The notes: a model not told the origin generated them from the sequence alone. Counted from the first letter of the stretch, positions 8,809 through 18,309 are shown. The stretch: DNA of 64,000 nt from Haladaptatus caseinilyticus (GCF_026248685.1 NZ_CP111036.1:434001-498000); one strand, 5' to 3'. Translations and numbers: made by a program.

Positions 8809-10728
8809 ATCGGAATCGAACGCGTCAGCCAACGCTTCGACGCCGGCCTTCGATTCGCGTTCCGGATTCATCAACACATGAACGCGTTCCTCGCCGAGTG
8901 GAACGAACCCCAAACCTAACTGTTCCGCAGTCGCACGCAATCCGAGTCCCGCGTCCGCCGACCCGGAAGCCACCTTCCGTGCCGGGCTTTCGTGAGCTTT
9001 CACCGTCAGCTCGAAGCCCGATATCGACTCCACGAGTTCGTGGCGAGTCGTCCCACGCTCGTCGGCGAGGTCGGCGATGGCGTTCCCGAGCGTGGTTCGC
9101 AAACCGGAGTCGGTGCCACGGTTGATGAACCGAAGGTCGCGCTCGACCAGGTCGGAAAGTCCCTCGATTTCCGCGGGATTTCCGTCGGGGACGACCAGAC
9201 CCCAGTCCCTGACGTAGGATGCGATTTCCGTTCCCGCACTCGCGTCGATGGGTGTGCTTGCTTGCGAATCGGGTGACGAACGCCGCTCGTCATTCGTTGC
9301 CACCGCGAAGTCCGGCACGCCGTTTCGTAGCCGTCGTAGTCCCTCCCGACTGCCGAATGCGAGATACCGAGGTGAATCGAGGCGGTCGAGAAGGCGCGAT
9401 AGTGCGGGGTCGTCCTCGCCGACGCCGAAAACGGAGGGTGGGCGCACGTCGGGTGAAAACAGGCGCACCTCGACCGGTTCTCCTTCCGCGAGGTAAGCGG
9501 TGTCCGGCGCGACGGTCACCACGCCGTCGGCCTCTACGAGGCTGGTCGTCGCGCCGCTTCCCTTATCGACTGGGTAGGCGAGTACGCGACCGTGTTCGTC
9601 TTCGACCAGCCCTGTCGGCATGAGTCGCATTCGTCCCTCCCCGTACCGTTCTTCCACGGCCATTCGAGCATCGATAGTCGCCGTGGTCGGTTCCGGAACG
9701 CCCGCCGCGTCCCGGATCGCAGGCGCAACGAACGTCCGAAAGATGGTCAACGCGGAGACGGGATATCCCGGAAGGCCGACGTACGCCGAGTTCGGAAACC
9801 GGCCGACGAGCATCGGTTTCCCGGGTTTAACGGCGACCCCGTGAAGGAGGAGTTCGCCCCGCGATTCGATGACTCGGTAGATTACGTCCACCGCACTCGC
9901 GCTGGTAGACCCCGAGGAGAGCACGAGGTCGCAGTCCTCGGCGGCCTCCAACAGCAGGCGCTCCATCTCGTCATAATCGTCGCCCGCGTGGGGATAGAGA
10001 ACCGGTTCGCCACCTGCCTCTTCGACCGCCGTGGCGATGGTGTAACTGTTGACGTCGTAGATCTGGCCGGACTGGTCGGAAAGCGGATTTCCGGGACGAA
10101 CGAGCTCGTCCCCGGTCGAAATGATACCGACACGGGGTTTCCCGCGAACCGGTACTTCGTCCACGCCGAGCGCGGACAGCAGGCCGATTTCACGCGCCGT
10201 GAGTCGTGTTCCCGGGCCGAGGGCGCGTTGCCCCGCGGAAACGTCCGCCCCAGCGAGCATCACGTGGTCGCCGGGTGCGAGCGCGGTCCGAATTTCGACG
10301 CCGCTCACGGCTTCACCGTTCGTCAGTTCCGAATCGTTTGGCGGCTCGCGTTCGTCCGTCCGTTCGACCATCACCACCGCGTCCGCACCCGGCGGCATCA
10401 CGGCACCGGTCGAAATTTCGACGGCTTCACCCTCATCGACTTCGACGCCGGGTTCCTCGCCCGCGTGAACTTCGCCGACGAGGTCGAGAACCACTGGGTC
10501 GGCTTCGTCCGCGCCGAACGTGTCTCGCGCTTTTACCGCGTAGCCGTCCATGCTCGCACGGTCGAACCCCGGTACGTCGCGGTCGGCATCCAATCGTTCG
10601 GCCAGCGCTCGGCCCCTCGCCTCCGTCAGCGAGACGCGTTCAGCTTCGGGGATCAAATCGAGCGATTCGATGGCTTCGTGAGCGTCCTCGGGTTCCGCGA
10701 GGTCACGGAATTCCTTGCGTTCGGTCAT
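8767..10728 (-). CDS. moeA: Molybdopterin biosynthesis MoeA fused to a substrate-binding-protein-like domain
   Basis: A 653-residue protein. Residues 1 to about 400 are MoeA, which inserts molybdenum into adenylylated molybdopterin: GFDRASMDGYAVKARDTFGA, PPGADAVVMVERT, ISTGDEL, SSGSTS, GVAVKPGKPMLVG and GLPGYPVSAL are all in order. The C-terminal 220 residues resemble the PBP-like domain found fused to MoeA in archaea, with FGSREGLRRL and EIASYVRDWGLVVPDGNP. This domain may sense molybdate or tungstate (inference). The ATG at 10728 overlaps the stop of the upstream moeA by ATGA; a longer frame upstream only shadows that gene. Confidence 0.9.
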   Translation of the reverse strand: MTERKEFRDLAEPEDAHEAIESLDLIPEAERVSLTEARGRALAERLDADRDVPGFDRASMDGYAVKARDTFGADEADPVVLDLVGEVHAGEEPGVEVDEGEAVEISTGAVMPPGADAVVMVERTDEREPPNDSELTNGEAVSGVEIRTALAPGDHVMLAGADVSAGQRALGPGTRLTAREIGLLSALGVDEVPVRGKPRVGIISTGDELVRPGNPLSDQSGQIYDVNSYTIATAVEEAGGEPVLYPHAGDDYDEMERLLLEAAEDCDLVLSSGSTSASAVDVIYRVIESRGELLLHGVAVKPGKPMLVGRFPNSAYVGLPGYPVSALTIFRTFVAPAIRDAAGVPEPTTATIDARMAVEERYGEGRMRLMPTGLVEDEHGRVLAYPVDKGSGATTSLVEADGVVTVAPDTAYLAEGEPVEVRLFSPDVRPPSVFGVGEDDPALSRLLDRLDSPRYLAFGSREGLRRLRNGVPDFAVATNDERRSSPDSQASTPIDASAGTEIASYVRDWGLVVPDGNPAEIEGLSDLVERDLRFINRGTDSGLRTTLGNAIADLADERGTTRHELVESISGFELTVKAHESPARKVASGSADAGLGLRATAEQLGLGFVPLGEERVHVLMNPERESKAGVEALADAFDSDLVGILDGLPGVRP

Positions 10729-11936
10729 GCGGACCACTCCCAGTTCGCCACGGCAACCGTTTCGCCCTCGGGAATCCCCTCCCGTTTTTCGGGCACTTCG
10801 ACCCAACCGTCGGCCAGCGCGACGCTGGAGAGCACGCCGGAACCGCTGGCACGTGTCGGGGTCGCTTCGCCATCGTCCAGCGTGACCCGGACGAACGAGC
10901 GAACACCTGGCTCGCTCCGGATTTTTCTGCCGAGTTCCGCCGTCGTCGTGGGCATGGATTCGAGCGGGAGGTGGCCCGTCCACTTCACCGCGGGACGGAG
11001 GAACTGCACCGCGTTGATGATGCAGGCGACGGGATAGCCCGGAAGCATCACGACTGGGGTGTTCGCGACGTCACCGAGTGCGACTGGATGCCCCGGTTTG
11101 AGGGCGACACCGTGAACGAGGAGTTCGCCGAGTTCCGAGACGACTTCCGGCAACAAGTCACGCTCGCCCACGGAGGACCCCCCAGTGGTGACGATGACAT
11201 CGTGGTCGAGATTCGATTCGATGGCGTCGCCGAGGGCGTCTTCATCGTCCGTGACGACGTCGTGATAGGTGGCCGTGCCGCCCCAGCGTTCGACGAACCG
11301 CGAGACGGTCAACCCGTTCGTTTCGACGACTTCGCCCGGTTCGGGGTCGGACTCGACCAGTTCCTCGCCCGTCGGAATTACGGCGACACGGGGGCGGTCG
11401 TACACCGTCAGTTCGCGGATGCCGACCGATTTCAACATTCCGAGGTCCGATGGCCTGAGTCGGTGACCGGGTTCGTAGAGCGACTGTCCTTCTTCTACGT
11501 CCTCCCCGACTGGGGCGACGTTTTCGCCCTCCGCGACGGCGTCGAACACCTCGATTTCCCCGCCGAACTCGTCGGTCTGTTCGATCATCACGACGGCGTC
11601 CGCGCCGTCGGGAAGGTCGCTTCCGGTGTGGACTCGGACCGCGGTGTTTGGTGCCATATCGTCACCCTGTCGCAAGATTTCGGGCGACCGTCCGCTCGCG
11701 CCGAAGGTGTCCTGCGCTCGCACCGCGAACCCGTCCATCGCCGCCCGCGAGTAATGCGGAACGTTTCGCGGGGCGACGACTCCCTTGGCGAGCACTCGTC
11801 CGTCCGCCGAATCGAGGGAGACGACTTCGGTGCGGTCGTGCCCGGTTACCGTTTCACGGAGCCGCCTGCGGGCATCCGCCACGCGAGTCGTCTCCTTGAA
11901 CCCGGACTGCTTTCTGTCCGGTTGGTGGTCGCTCAT
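10725..11936 (-). CDS. moeA: Molybdopterin biosynthesis protein MoeA (stand-alone)
   Basis: A 403-residue MoeA without the extra C-terminal domain. It has the expected motifs PHYSRAAMDGFAVRAQDTFG, LPDGADAVVMIEQT, VIPTGEELV, TTGGSSVGERDLL, GVALKPGHPVALG and MLPGYPVACI. It is the promoter-proximal gene of a two-gene operon with the fused paralog. Archaea often keep two MoeA copies, which may be specialised for molybdenum and tungsten or for insertion of the metal into different carriers; the sequence does not settle that. Confidence 0.9.
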   Translation of the reverse strand: MSDHQPDRKQSGFKETTRVADARRRLRETVTGHDRTEVVSLDSADGRVLAKGVVAPRNVPHYSRAAMDGFAVRAQDTFGASGRSPEILRQGDDMAPNTAVRVHTGSDLPDGADAVVMIEQTDEFGGEIEVFDAVAEGENVAPVGEDVEEGQSLYEPGHRLRPSDLGMLKSVGIRELTVYDRPRVAVIPTGEELVESDPEPGEVVETNGLTVSRFVERWGGTATYHDVVTDDEDALGDAIESNLDHDVIVTTGGSSVGERDLLPEVVSELGELLVHGVALKPGHPVALGDVANTPVVMLPGYPVACIINAVQFLRPAVKWTGHLPLESMPTTTAELGRKIRSEPGVRSFVRVTLDDGEATPTRASGSGVLSSVALADGWVEVPEKREGIPEGETVAVANWEWSA

Positions 11937-12184
11937 ATCCCATCCTTCGAGTCGGCGAGCAAAAAGGAAGCGGGGACACGTGTCGTGAAATCGACAACAG
12001 TTCCGGTATGACCTCCCCGACTATCTGGATAGATAGGTGCCACTGAGTACACAGGTCATAGGAATAGCTAAAACCCCAATAAGTACATGAACATATATGA
12101 TATACCCAACATATGTATAAAGGTTCGTAGTCACCCACCCTCCATACCGCACCCTTTTTCGCCTTTGCCTCCCAAAACGAAACC

Positions 12185-12541
12185 ATGTCAGCGCTGCGCG
12201 ATGCGTTGCGAGAACTCCCGGACGCCGTGTTCGCAGACCTACTGGAGAGCGAGGATGCGTACCTCCTCGTCATCGACATGCCCGGCGTCACCGAGGAAAC
12301 TATCGATATCGACGTGACAGATGGCCGCCTACAAATCGAAGCGCGGCGCGAGAAGGACGTTCCGATGGAGTTCGACTACCTGAGTGAGGAGCGTCCGCTG
12401 TTCCTCGACGCCGAACTCCCCCTCCCACCGGACGCCACCGGGTCAGGAGCGGAGGCCACCGTCGCGCGCGGTGTGCTCGAAATCACGCTTCCGAAGCGGT
12501 CGGCGACACCGGACCAATCCGTGCCTATCAAAGGTCGATAG
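12185..12541 (+). CDS. Small heat shock protein, Hsp20 family, 118 aa
   Basis: Alpha-crystallin-type chaperone core that holds unfolding proteins. The first strand is in YLLVIDMPGVTEETIDIDV near residue 25 and the conserved GVLEITLPKR near residue 95. The protein is short, with a minimal N-terminal arm, and has a terminal SVPIKGR carrying the I-x-I/V-like anchor. A TATA-like element (GTATAAAG near 12115) is about 70 bases upstream, inside an AT-rich spacer of about 170 bases containing several short ATATG repeats. It ends 5 bases before the kinase gene, so the two may be co-transcribed. Confidence 0.85.
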   Translation: MSALRDALRELPDAVFADLLESEDAYLLVIDMPGVTEETIDIDVTDGRLQIEARREKDVPMEFDYLSEERPLFLDAELPLPPDATGSGAEATVARGVLEITLPKRSATPDQSVPIKGR

Positions 12542-12546
12542 TCCAG

Positions 12547-14220
12547 GTGGTCTCTCTGGCATCCCTCCGCGCATATCGACGGTTCTTCGTCGTCGCATGG
12601 CACTTCCTGCCGCTCCTGCTTAGCTACGCCCGTGATCGAAACCGGTTTCTGGTGTTCGGTCCCTCCCGGCAGGTCGATAGTGAAACCCGAATCGAACGGG
12701 CGAACACGCTACTCGAATCGTTGTTGACCTTGGGGCCGACGTTCATCAAACTCGGCCAACTGCTCTCGACCCGGCCGGATATCCTCCCACCGGAGTACGT
12801 GGACGAACTCTCGAAACTCCAAGACGAGGTTCCGCCCGCCGAGTGGGGAAAGGCGGAGAAAGTGCTCGAAGCCGAACTCGGCCCGGTCGATAGCAACTTC
12901 GAGGAGTTCGACACGAGTGCGATTAGCGGCGCGAGTCTCGGGCAGGTGTACTCCGCACGGGTCGATGGCGAGCGAGTCGCGGTGAAGGTTCGCCGCCCCG
13001 GTATCGAGGAGTTGGTCGAAGCGGACCTGCGGGTCATCCGCTGGTCGCTTCCCATCTTGATGCGGTTTATCGGACAGGGACGGGCGTTCTCGCTCGAAAA
13101 CCTCGCCGACGAGTTCGCCCGGACGATTCGAGAGGAGATGGATTACGACCGGGAGGCCTCGATGCTCGAGGAGATTCGGTCGAACTTCGAGGACGAAGAC
13201 GATATCGCCATTCCCCGCGTCATCGAGAGTCACTCCGGACCACGCGTCCTCACGATGGAGTTCATCGGCGGGACGAAAATCAACCGCGTCGATGAACTGG
13301 ACGAGAAGGGAATCGACCGGCACGAATTGGCGACGACGCTCCAACGGGCCTACCTCCAGATGATAATTCAGGACGGCGTCTTCCACGCCGACCCACATCC
13401 CGGAAATCTGGCGGTCGAAGACGACGGTACCATCGTTTTCTACGATTTCGGTATGAGTGGACACGTAGACGACTTCATTCAGCGCAAAATCGTGGATTTC
13501 TACATCGCGGTCGCGAACCAGGACATCGACGGAATTCTCGATGCGCTCATCGAAATGGGGACCCTCAGCCCGGAGGCAGACCGCGCCACGATGGGGAGCG
13601 TGATGGAACTCGCCATCGAAGACGCCCGTGGCGAGGACATCGAGACCTACCGCGTCCAGCAAATCGTCGAACAGGTCGAAGATACGATTTACGAGTTCCC
13701 GCTCCGGCTTCCCTCGAACCTTGCGCTCGTCCTCCGGGTCGCGACGGTGGTCGAAGGCGTTTGTGTTACCTTGGACCCAGGGTTCGACTTCATCGCCGTT
13801 GCGACGGAGTATCTGACCGAGGAAGGCTACCGCGAAGAATCCATCAAGAAGTACGTCTCCGAGACTGGCGACCAACTGCAAGCCTCCGCCCAGTCACTCG
13901 TCAGAACGCCGCCGAAACTGGAGCGGACGCTGGACCGCATCGACCGTGACGACCTGTACGCCCGCGTCAGCATCGAGGACGACAACGACGTCTTCGACCT
14001 GCTAGCGAAGCGGCTCATCTACGGCATCCTCCTCGCGTTCGGCGGCCTGACGACAGCGGTGTTGTACGCGGCGGAGGCGGTTCCCGCTGCCGCGATTTCG
14101 GGCGTGATTTCGCTGATCATCGTCGGCCTCCTCTATCGGTCGTTCCGCAAGCGCAGGGGGATTCGAGCGACGCCGCAGTTCACGCGGCAGAACTTGCGGG
14201 AACGGCGCGGTGGAAAATGA
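12547..14220 (+). CDS. ABC1/UbiB-family atypical kinase, 557 aa
   Basis: Atypical protein-kinase-like ATPase of the AarF/UbiB/ADCK group, linked to isoprenoid lipid and quinone metabolism. Hallmarks are the KxGQ motif (FIKLGQLLSTRPDILP) near residue 78, the nucleotide loop (SGASLGQVY), the catalytic VFHADPHPGNL near residue 285 and VFYDFGMSG for metal binding. Two C-terminal membrane helices (about residues 490-535) anchor it. The start is GTG at 12547, five bases after the hsp20 stop. The substrate is unknown. Confidence 0.9.
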   Translation: MVSLASLRAYRRFFVVAWHFLPLLLSYARDRNRFLVFGPSRQVDSETRIERANTLLESLLTLGPTFIKLGQLLSTRPDILPPEYVDELSKLQDEVPPAEWGKAEKVLEAELGPVDSNFEEFDTSAISGASLGQVYSARVDGERVAVKVRRPGIEELVEADLRVIRWSLPILMRFIGQGRAFSLENLADEFARTIREEMDYDREASMLEEIRSNFEDEDDIAIPRVIESHSGPRVLTMEFIGGTKINRVDELDEKGIDRHELATTLQRAYLQMIIQDGVFHADPHPGNLAVEDDGTIVFYDFGMSGHVDDFIQRKIVDFYIAVANQDIDGILDALIEMGTLSPEADRATMGSVMELAIEDARGEDIETYRVQQIVEQVEDTIYEFPLRLPSNLALVLRVATVVEGVCVTLDPGFDFIAVATEYLTEEGYREESIKKYVSETGDQLQASAQSLVRTPPKLERTLDRIDRDDLYARVSIEDDNDVFDLLAKRLIYGILLAFGGLTTAVLYAAEAVPAAAISGVISLIIVGLLYRSFRKRRGIRATPQFTRQNLRERRGGK

Positions 14221-14306
14221 GGTCGGAGCCGGTGTAGTGGCTCGCCGACCAACGTGTCATCCGTATTCCAAACGACTTTTCACGATGCTAACTGGATAGT
14301 TCGAAC

Positions 14307-14672
14307 ATGTCCTCCAACGTTCGGTCTTCCGTCACGGCAACTGAAAAAGGGAGTCGCTGGTGGTTGCTCATCCTGCCCGGCTTAGTCACGACCATCGGTA
14401 CGGCAGTCACATCCGCCGTTTTCGATACGTCCGTGGCCGCCCTCTCGGTGCTTCCGGCACCCATCAGGTTCGTGTTCGGGGTTGCGGTCCTGACGGCGCC
14501 AGCCATCGTCGCTATCGGGATACACTTCGACCGCCAGTACGTCGCGTCGGTGTCGTCGTGGGAACCACGGTCGGAGTACGTTCTCCTCGGAATCGCCATG
14601 TGGTTCGGCGTCGGCATTCCGTTCGGTCTGCTGTACCTGTACCGGCGACACGAATACGTCGGGGTGCCGTAA
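14307..14672 (+). CDS. Small integral membrane protein, 121 aa
   Basis: Three predicted membrane helices at about residues 19-37, 50-68 and 92-113, with a basic C-terminus (YLYRRHEYVGVP). The segment between helices 2 and 3 has a single acidic patch (HFDRQYVASVSSWEPRSEY). I do not recognise a family; related small membrane proteins are common in Halobacteria. It follows the UbiB-like kinase by 86 bases and has its own likely promoter. Confidence 0.7.
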   Translation: MSSNVRSSVTATEKGSRWWLLILPGLVTTIGTAVTSAVFDTSVAALSVLPAPIRFVFGVAVLTAPAIVAIGIHFDRQYVASVSSWEPRSEYVLLGIAMWFGVGIPFGLLYLYRRHEYVGVP

Positions 14673-14747
14673 TCGTCCGTTTTCGTTTTTACACCCGGAT
14701 TTGCCACGTTCCGTAGCTTTTCGACTCCCGGTGACCAAGGGGTTCGT

Positions 14748-15812
14748 ATGCAAATCGAACCGTTCAAACTGGAGCGCTGGTTCGCCGAGTACGAACACGA
14801 GGCGGACATCATGTTGGCCGAGAGCGGCATCCGAAGCCTCGACACCGACCGCTTCGACACGAACCCCGGCGAGTTAGGCTACGTCATCCCGACGAACGGC
14901 GACCCCGACTTTCGGGCCGAAGTCGGCGAGCGCTACGACCGAACCGCCGACGAAGTGCTTTTCACCTGTGGGACGCAGGAAGCCAACTTTCTCGCGTTTC
15001 TGAGCCTACTGGGCGAAGGTTGCCATGCTGTCGTCGTGACGCCGACCTACCAAGCCCTCCACGCCGTGCCGGAGTCGCTGGGCGATGTCAGTCGAGTGTG
15101 GCTCGAACCGCCGGAGTGGGAACTGGACGTGGAAGCCGTGGCCGAGGCGATTCGGGACGAGACGCGGGTCGTCGTGCTGAACAACCCGAACAATCCGACC
15201 GGTCGCTATCACCCACAGGAGAAAGTCGAAGCGCTCTACGACCTCGCGAGGGACGCCGGGGCGTACCTGCTCTGCGATGAAGTGTACCGTCTGCTCGCGG
15301 AGGACCCACTGCCGCCCGTGGCGAGCATGGGCGAACACGGCATCAGCACGACGAGCCTCACGAAAGCATACGGACTCGCAGGATTGCGTTTTGGGTGGAT
15401 GGTCGGTGCTGAGGAAGTCGTAAACGGTGCGTGGGAGTGGAAGGACTACACGACCATCTCGCCGGGCATCATCGACCAGCACGTCGCTCGGCAGGCACTG
15501 GACGAGCAGGAAGACGATATCCTCGCCGAAAACCGCGCGTTGGCGGAACGAAATCGGGACCGGGTCCGTGAGTTCGTGGACGGGCACGGCCTCGACTGGT
15601 ACGACCCGGTCGGCGTCAACGGCTTCGTCTCGATTCCGGACGGATTCGAGAACGGAACGGAGTTCTGTCGCAGCGTCGTGGAAGAAGAGAGCGTGGTGCT
15701 GGCTCCGGGCGATTTGTTCGGCTACGACCAGTACTTCAGAATCGGATTCGGATTGCCTGCTGCGGAGTTGGAGGATGGATTGGAGCGGGTTTCGGCGTTT
15801 CTTGACCGGTAA
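14748..15812 (+). CDS. PLP-dependent aminotransferase, class I/II, 354 aa
   Basis: Fold-type I aminotransferase. The PLP Schiff-base Lys is Lys206 in STTSLTKAYGLAG, NNPNNPTG is at residues 145-152, and the cofactor-ring Asp/Tyr pair is in CDEVYR near residue 177. The phosphate-binding region is GTQEANF near 75. It is shorter than AspC-type enzymes and lacks the N-terminal arm, resembling the small aminotransferase/capreomycidine-synthase-like group. The substrate is not deducible. Confidence 0.88.
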   Translation: MQIEPFKLERWFAEYEHEADIMLAESGIRSLDTDRFDTNPGELGYVIPTNGDPDFRAEVGERYDRTADEVLFTCGTQEANFLAFLSLLGEGCHAVVVTPTYQALHAVPESLGDVSRVWLEPPEWELDVEAVAEAIRDETRVVVLNNPNNPTGRYHPQEKVEALYDLARDAGAYLLCDEVYRLLAEDPLPPVASMGEHGISTTSLTKAYGLAGLRFGWMVGAEEVVNGAWEWKDYTTISPGIIDQHVARQALDEQEDDILAENRALAERNRDRVREFVDGHGLDWYDPVGVNGFVSIPDGFENGTEFCRSVVEEESVVLAPGDLFGYDQYFRIGFGLPAAELEDGLERVSAFLDR

Positions 15813-16038
15813 AAATGAAATGGAATATTTCAGGCACGTCGGTTGGCGGTGTTGTAACTTACAGAGTACGAGGATTTCCCGCTGGAGCCAACTCCTTAGG
15901 GGATAGCTTCCAATCAAAGCGCACCATCCCCGCAACACTACATCCTCCGCAACCGGTTCCCTCACTCGCTGACGCTCGTTTCAGTCGTCCCTCTGTGCGT
16001 TTCTCGCGCGCCTGAGGAATGTCCTGGGATTTCGTCGT

Positions 16039-16668
16039 TCACACTCCGTCACTGGCTTCGAGATATTTTTCGAGCAAGGGTGGAAAGTCGCGCCCGCGGA
16101 GGTAGCGCAGGCCGAAATCCTCGGCCCAATTGACGATGCCGGTATCCTCGGTCACGACCCCGGCATCGAGTTCGCTGGCGAGAACGAGCAGGTCGAAATC
16201 CTCGCGGGAGTCGAGAACGCCGCGACGGAGCGTCGAACGATACTCGCTTCGGAGGTCGGAGATGACTTCGCCGACGTTCGCTTCGCCGCCGTCGAAGGCC
16301 TCTCGGACCGCGTTCTCGGAGACGCGTAACCCCCTGTCTACCCGGCCGCTCATCTCGTCGATAAACCGATAGACGAGTTCGGCGGGAATCATCACCTCGA
16401 ATCGGGCGGGGTTTTTCTTGATGACCCACGTCTCCAGTTTCGACAGGACGGATTCCGAAATGCCGCGTTCGCGGAGGATGACCGTGAGTTCGTTGTGGAC
16501 CGAGGGCGGGATGTAACAGGAGATGTTGAGCGACAGTTTCGCCGTCGCGATCGAATCGAGCAGGCGGTCGATGGCCGACTCCAAATCCTCGTCGTCGTCA
16601 CGTATCTCCTCCGTAAGAAAAACCGACGTATCGAGCACGAACCGCTGTTTAAGCGGGTGTTCCGGCAT
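16039..16668 (-). CDS. RNA ligase partner protein, PIN domain
   Basis: A 209-residue PIN-type nuclease-fold protein. The first acidic residue is in [14 protein letters not shown], with further acidic residues in [58 protein letters not shown], and a terminal FPPLLEKYL. This matches the archaeal family called RNA ligase partner, named because it usually neighbours an archaeal RNA ligase gene. No such ligase is visible in this window, so here it is separated from its partner. The biochemical role of the partner is not established. Confidence 0.75.
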   Translation of the reverse strand: MPEHPLKQRFVLDTSVFLTEEIRDDDEDLESAIDRLLDSIATAKLSLNISCYIPPSVHNELTVILRERGISESVLSKLETWVIKKNPARFEVMIPAELVYRFIDEMSGRVDRGLRVSENAVREAFDGGEANVGEVISDLRSEYRSTLRRGVLDSREDFDLLVLASELDAGVVTEDTGIVNWAEDFGLRYLRGRDFPPLLEKYLEASDGV

Positions 16669-17123
16669 GATTAGTGATTCGCGGGAGAAGACAAAAGCCC
16701 TTGCATGTTATTTGTTCACATCACTCATGTCGGAACCGCTGAAAAACGTTCATAACGATCGATGACTAACTACTAACTGTCGCAGGAGCCACGGGGACAA
16801 ACCGGACGGCCTACATCGATTGGATGTAGACGCGGAGCAAAAACCAAGCGGTCGGTCAAACGGCCACGAGGTCAACGCTCCGACGGAGAACCGCAACGTC
16901 TCAGTAATCGTCGATCAAGACGATTGTCAAGACCAAGTAACGGACGACGTGAAAACGGCGTTCGTGAAACTGGTGGAAACCAGCAGGGTCGTACGAGACG
17001 TGGAAAACGTCTCTCGTCCGGGTTCTATTCGTGGCTTTTGTGCCGTTCTTACTGTTATACGCCGACGAGCGACTGCGCACGAGTTCCAAACGGTTTATAC
17101 CGGAGCGAACGCAATCCCGCGGT
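16669..17123. other. 455-base gap with serial hairpins upstream of aIF5A
   Basis: No convincing gene on either strand. The + strand holds a series of short exact hairpins: CTACATC/GATGTAG (16811-16829), CGGAGC/GCTCCG (16833-16838 with 16877-16882), CGT-GAAA-ACG (16948-16957), CTGGT-GGAA-ACCAG (16970-16983) and GAGACGT-GGAAA-ACGTCTC (16995-17013). Two loops are GNRA tetraloops and one is GGAAA. Short protein-like bits in several frames do not join into one gene. It may encode a structured RNA or be a decayed gene. Confidence 0.4.
17094..17099 (+). promoter_or_regulatory. TATA box of aIF5A
   Basis: TTTATA centred about 27 bases before the ATG at 17124. At that spacing transcription would start at or very near the A of the start codon, so the mRNA is probably leaderless. 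Confidence 0.55.
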
Positions 17124-17504
17124 ATGGCGAAAGAGCAAAAGGAAGTCCGCGAACTTCAGGAAGGCAACTACGTCATGATGGACGACGCCGCATGTGTCAT
17201 CAACGCCTACAGCACCGCAAAGCCAGGTAAACACGGCAGCGCCAAAGCCCGTATCGAGGGCAAAGGCGTGTTCGACGGCAAAAAACGCAGCCTCAGCCAG
17301 CCCGTCGACGCGAAGATCTGGGTGCCGATCATCAACCGGAAACAAGGTCAGGTCGTCAGCGTCGAGAGCGACACCGTCGCGCAGGTCATGGACCTCGAAA
17401 CCTACGAGACCATCACCATCCAGACGCCCGAGGAGATGGGAATCTCGCCGGACGACGAGATAGAGTACCTCGAGATGGACGAACAACGCAAGATCGTCCG
17501 TTAA
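17124..17504 (+). CDS. eif5a: Translation factor aIF5A (hypusine-containing)
   Basis: Relieves ribosome stalling at proline runs and other hard motifs. The 126-residue product has the SH3-like N-domain with the hypusine loop [12 protein letters not shown]; the modified residue is predicted to be Lys36. The OB-fold C-domain follows (residues about 70-126, [21 protein letters not shown]). The start at 17124 is supported by the TATA spacing. The agmatinase-like gene begins one base after the stop and deoxyhypusine synthase lies 2.4 kb downstream, so target and modification enzymes are clustered. Confidence 0.96.
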   Translation: MAKEQKEVRELQEGNYVMMDDAACVINAYSTAKPGKHGSAKARIEGKGVFDGKKRSLSQPVDAKIWVPIINRKQGQVVSVESDTVAQVMDLETYETITIQTPEEMGISPDDEIEYLEMDEQRKIVR

Positions 17505-17505
17505 A

Positions 17506-18309
17506 ATGTTTCCCGGCGCGTCCACTAACCGCGACAGTGCGGATTTCGTGGTGGTGGGTGCGCCGCTCGACGTGTCCACCACGTTTCAGCCCGGTACGCG
17601 GTTCGGTCCCGAACGGATCAGGCGATTCGCCCGAACGTTCGACGATTACGACCACCGAACCGGGCAGTTCTTTTCCGATCTCGCAGTGCACGACCACGGC
17701 GACGTTTACGCATGGGACGACGCAGAGGAGTATCTCGACTACGTCGAAGGCGTTCTCACCGACATCGTCTGGGACGACGCCCGTCCGCTCCTCCTCGGCG
17801 GCGAACACACCGTCACACTGGCAGGGGTCCGAGCAACCGAGCCGGACACCTTCGTCTGTCTCGATGCCCACCTCGATTTGCGAGACGCCTACGACGGCAA
17901 TCCCTTGAGCCACGCAACCGTTACACGGCACGTCCTCGACATCGCCGACCACGCCGTCATTCTTGGTGCTCGAACCGGAAGCGAGGATGAATGGGAGCGC
18001 GCCGCAGAATCCGACGTGACAGTCGTTCCACCCGAAGAGGTAGCCGATTGGGAACCCGATTTCGAGGGAACGACGTACCTCAGCGTGGATATCGACGGCG
18101 CGGACCCTGGATTCGCCCCCGGAACCGGCACCATGGAACCGTTCGGCCTCTCGCCACGGGAGATACGCGACGTGGTACGTGACGTAACCGAGGAAAGCGA
18201 CGTTGTCGGATTCGACGTCGTCGAGGTCAACGACCGAGACGACGGACAGTCGGCGTCACTCGGCGGAAAGTTGATGCGGGAATTCGTTTTTTCGGACGCA
18301 CAAAAATAG
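17506..18309 (+). CDS. speB: Agmatinase/arginase-family ureohydrolase
   Basis: A 267-residue metallohydrolase. The dinuclear Mn site motifs are LLGGEHTVTL (His101), CLDAHLDLR (Asp120, His122, Asp124) and SVDIDGADPGFAPGTGTMEP (Asp195, Asp197). It probably hydrolyses agmatine to putrescine and urea, or an agmatine-derived group on aIF5A. Established work in Haloferax links an agmatinase-like gene beside aIF5A to deoxyhypusination using agmatine. GGEHT replaces the commoner GGDHS. It starts one base after aIF5A, so it is co-transcribed. Confidence 0.9.
   Translation: MFPGASTNRDSADFVVVGAPLDVSTTFQPGTRFGPERIRRFARTFDDYDHRTGQFFSDLAVHDHGDVYAWDDAEEYLDYVEGVLTDIVWDDARPLLLGGEHTVTLAGVRATEPDTFVCLDAHLDLRDAYDGNPLSHATVTRHVLDIADHAVILGARTGSEDEWERAAESDVTVVPPEEVADWEPDFEGTTYLSVDIDGADPGFAPGTGTMEPFGLSPREIRDVVRDVTEESDVVGFDVVEVNDRDDGQSASLGGKLMREFVFSDAQK

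Noticed and set aside
9592-12011. Long + strand open frames opposite the two moeA genes
   Set aside because: They are antisense shadows of GC-rich coding DNA; products are rich in Arg and Pro with no family match.
15813-16038. Possible repeat (CTCGCTGACGCTCG-like) after the aminotransferase gene
   Set aside because: Short low-complexity sequence of a sort common near haloarchaeal gene ends; no second copy noticed here.
16820-17230. 136-residue + frame running into aIF5A
   Set aside because: It overlaps the aIF5A start by over 100 bases in another frame, while aIF5A has a well-placed TATA box. The first 70 residues are somewhat acidic, so a remnant gene cannot be excluded.
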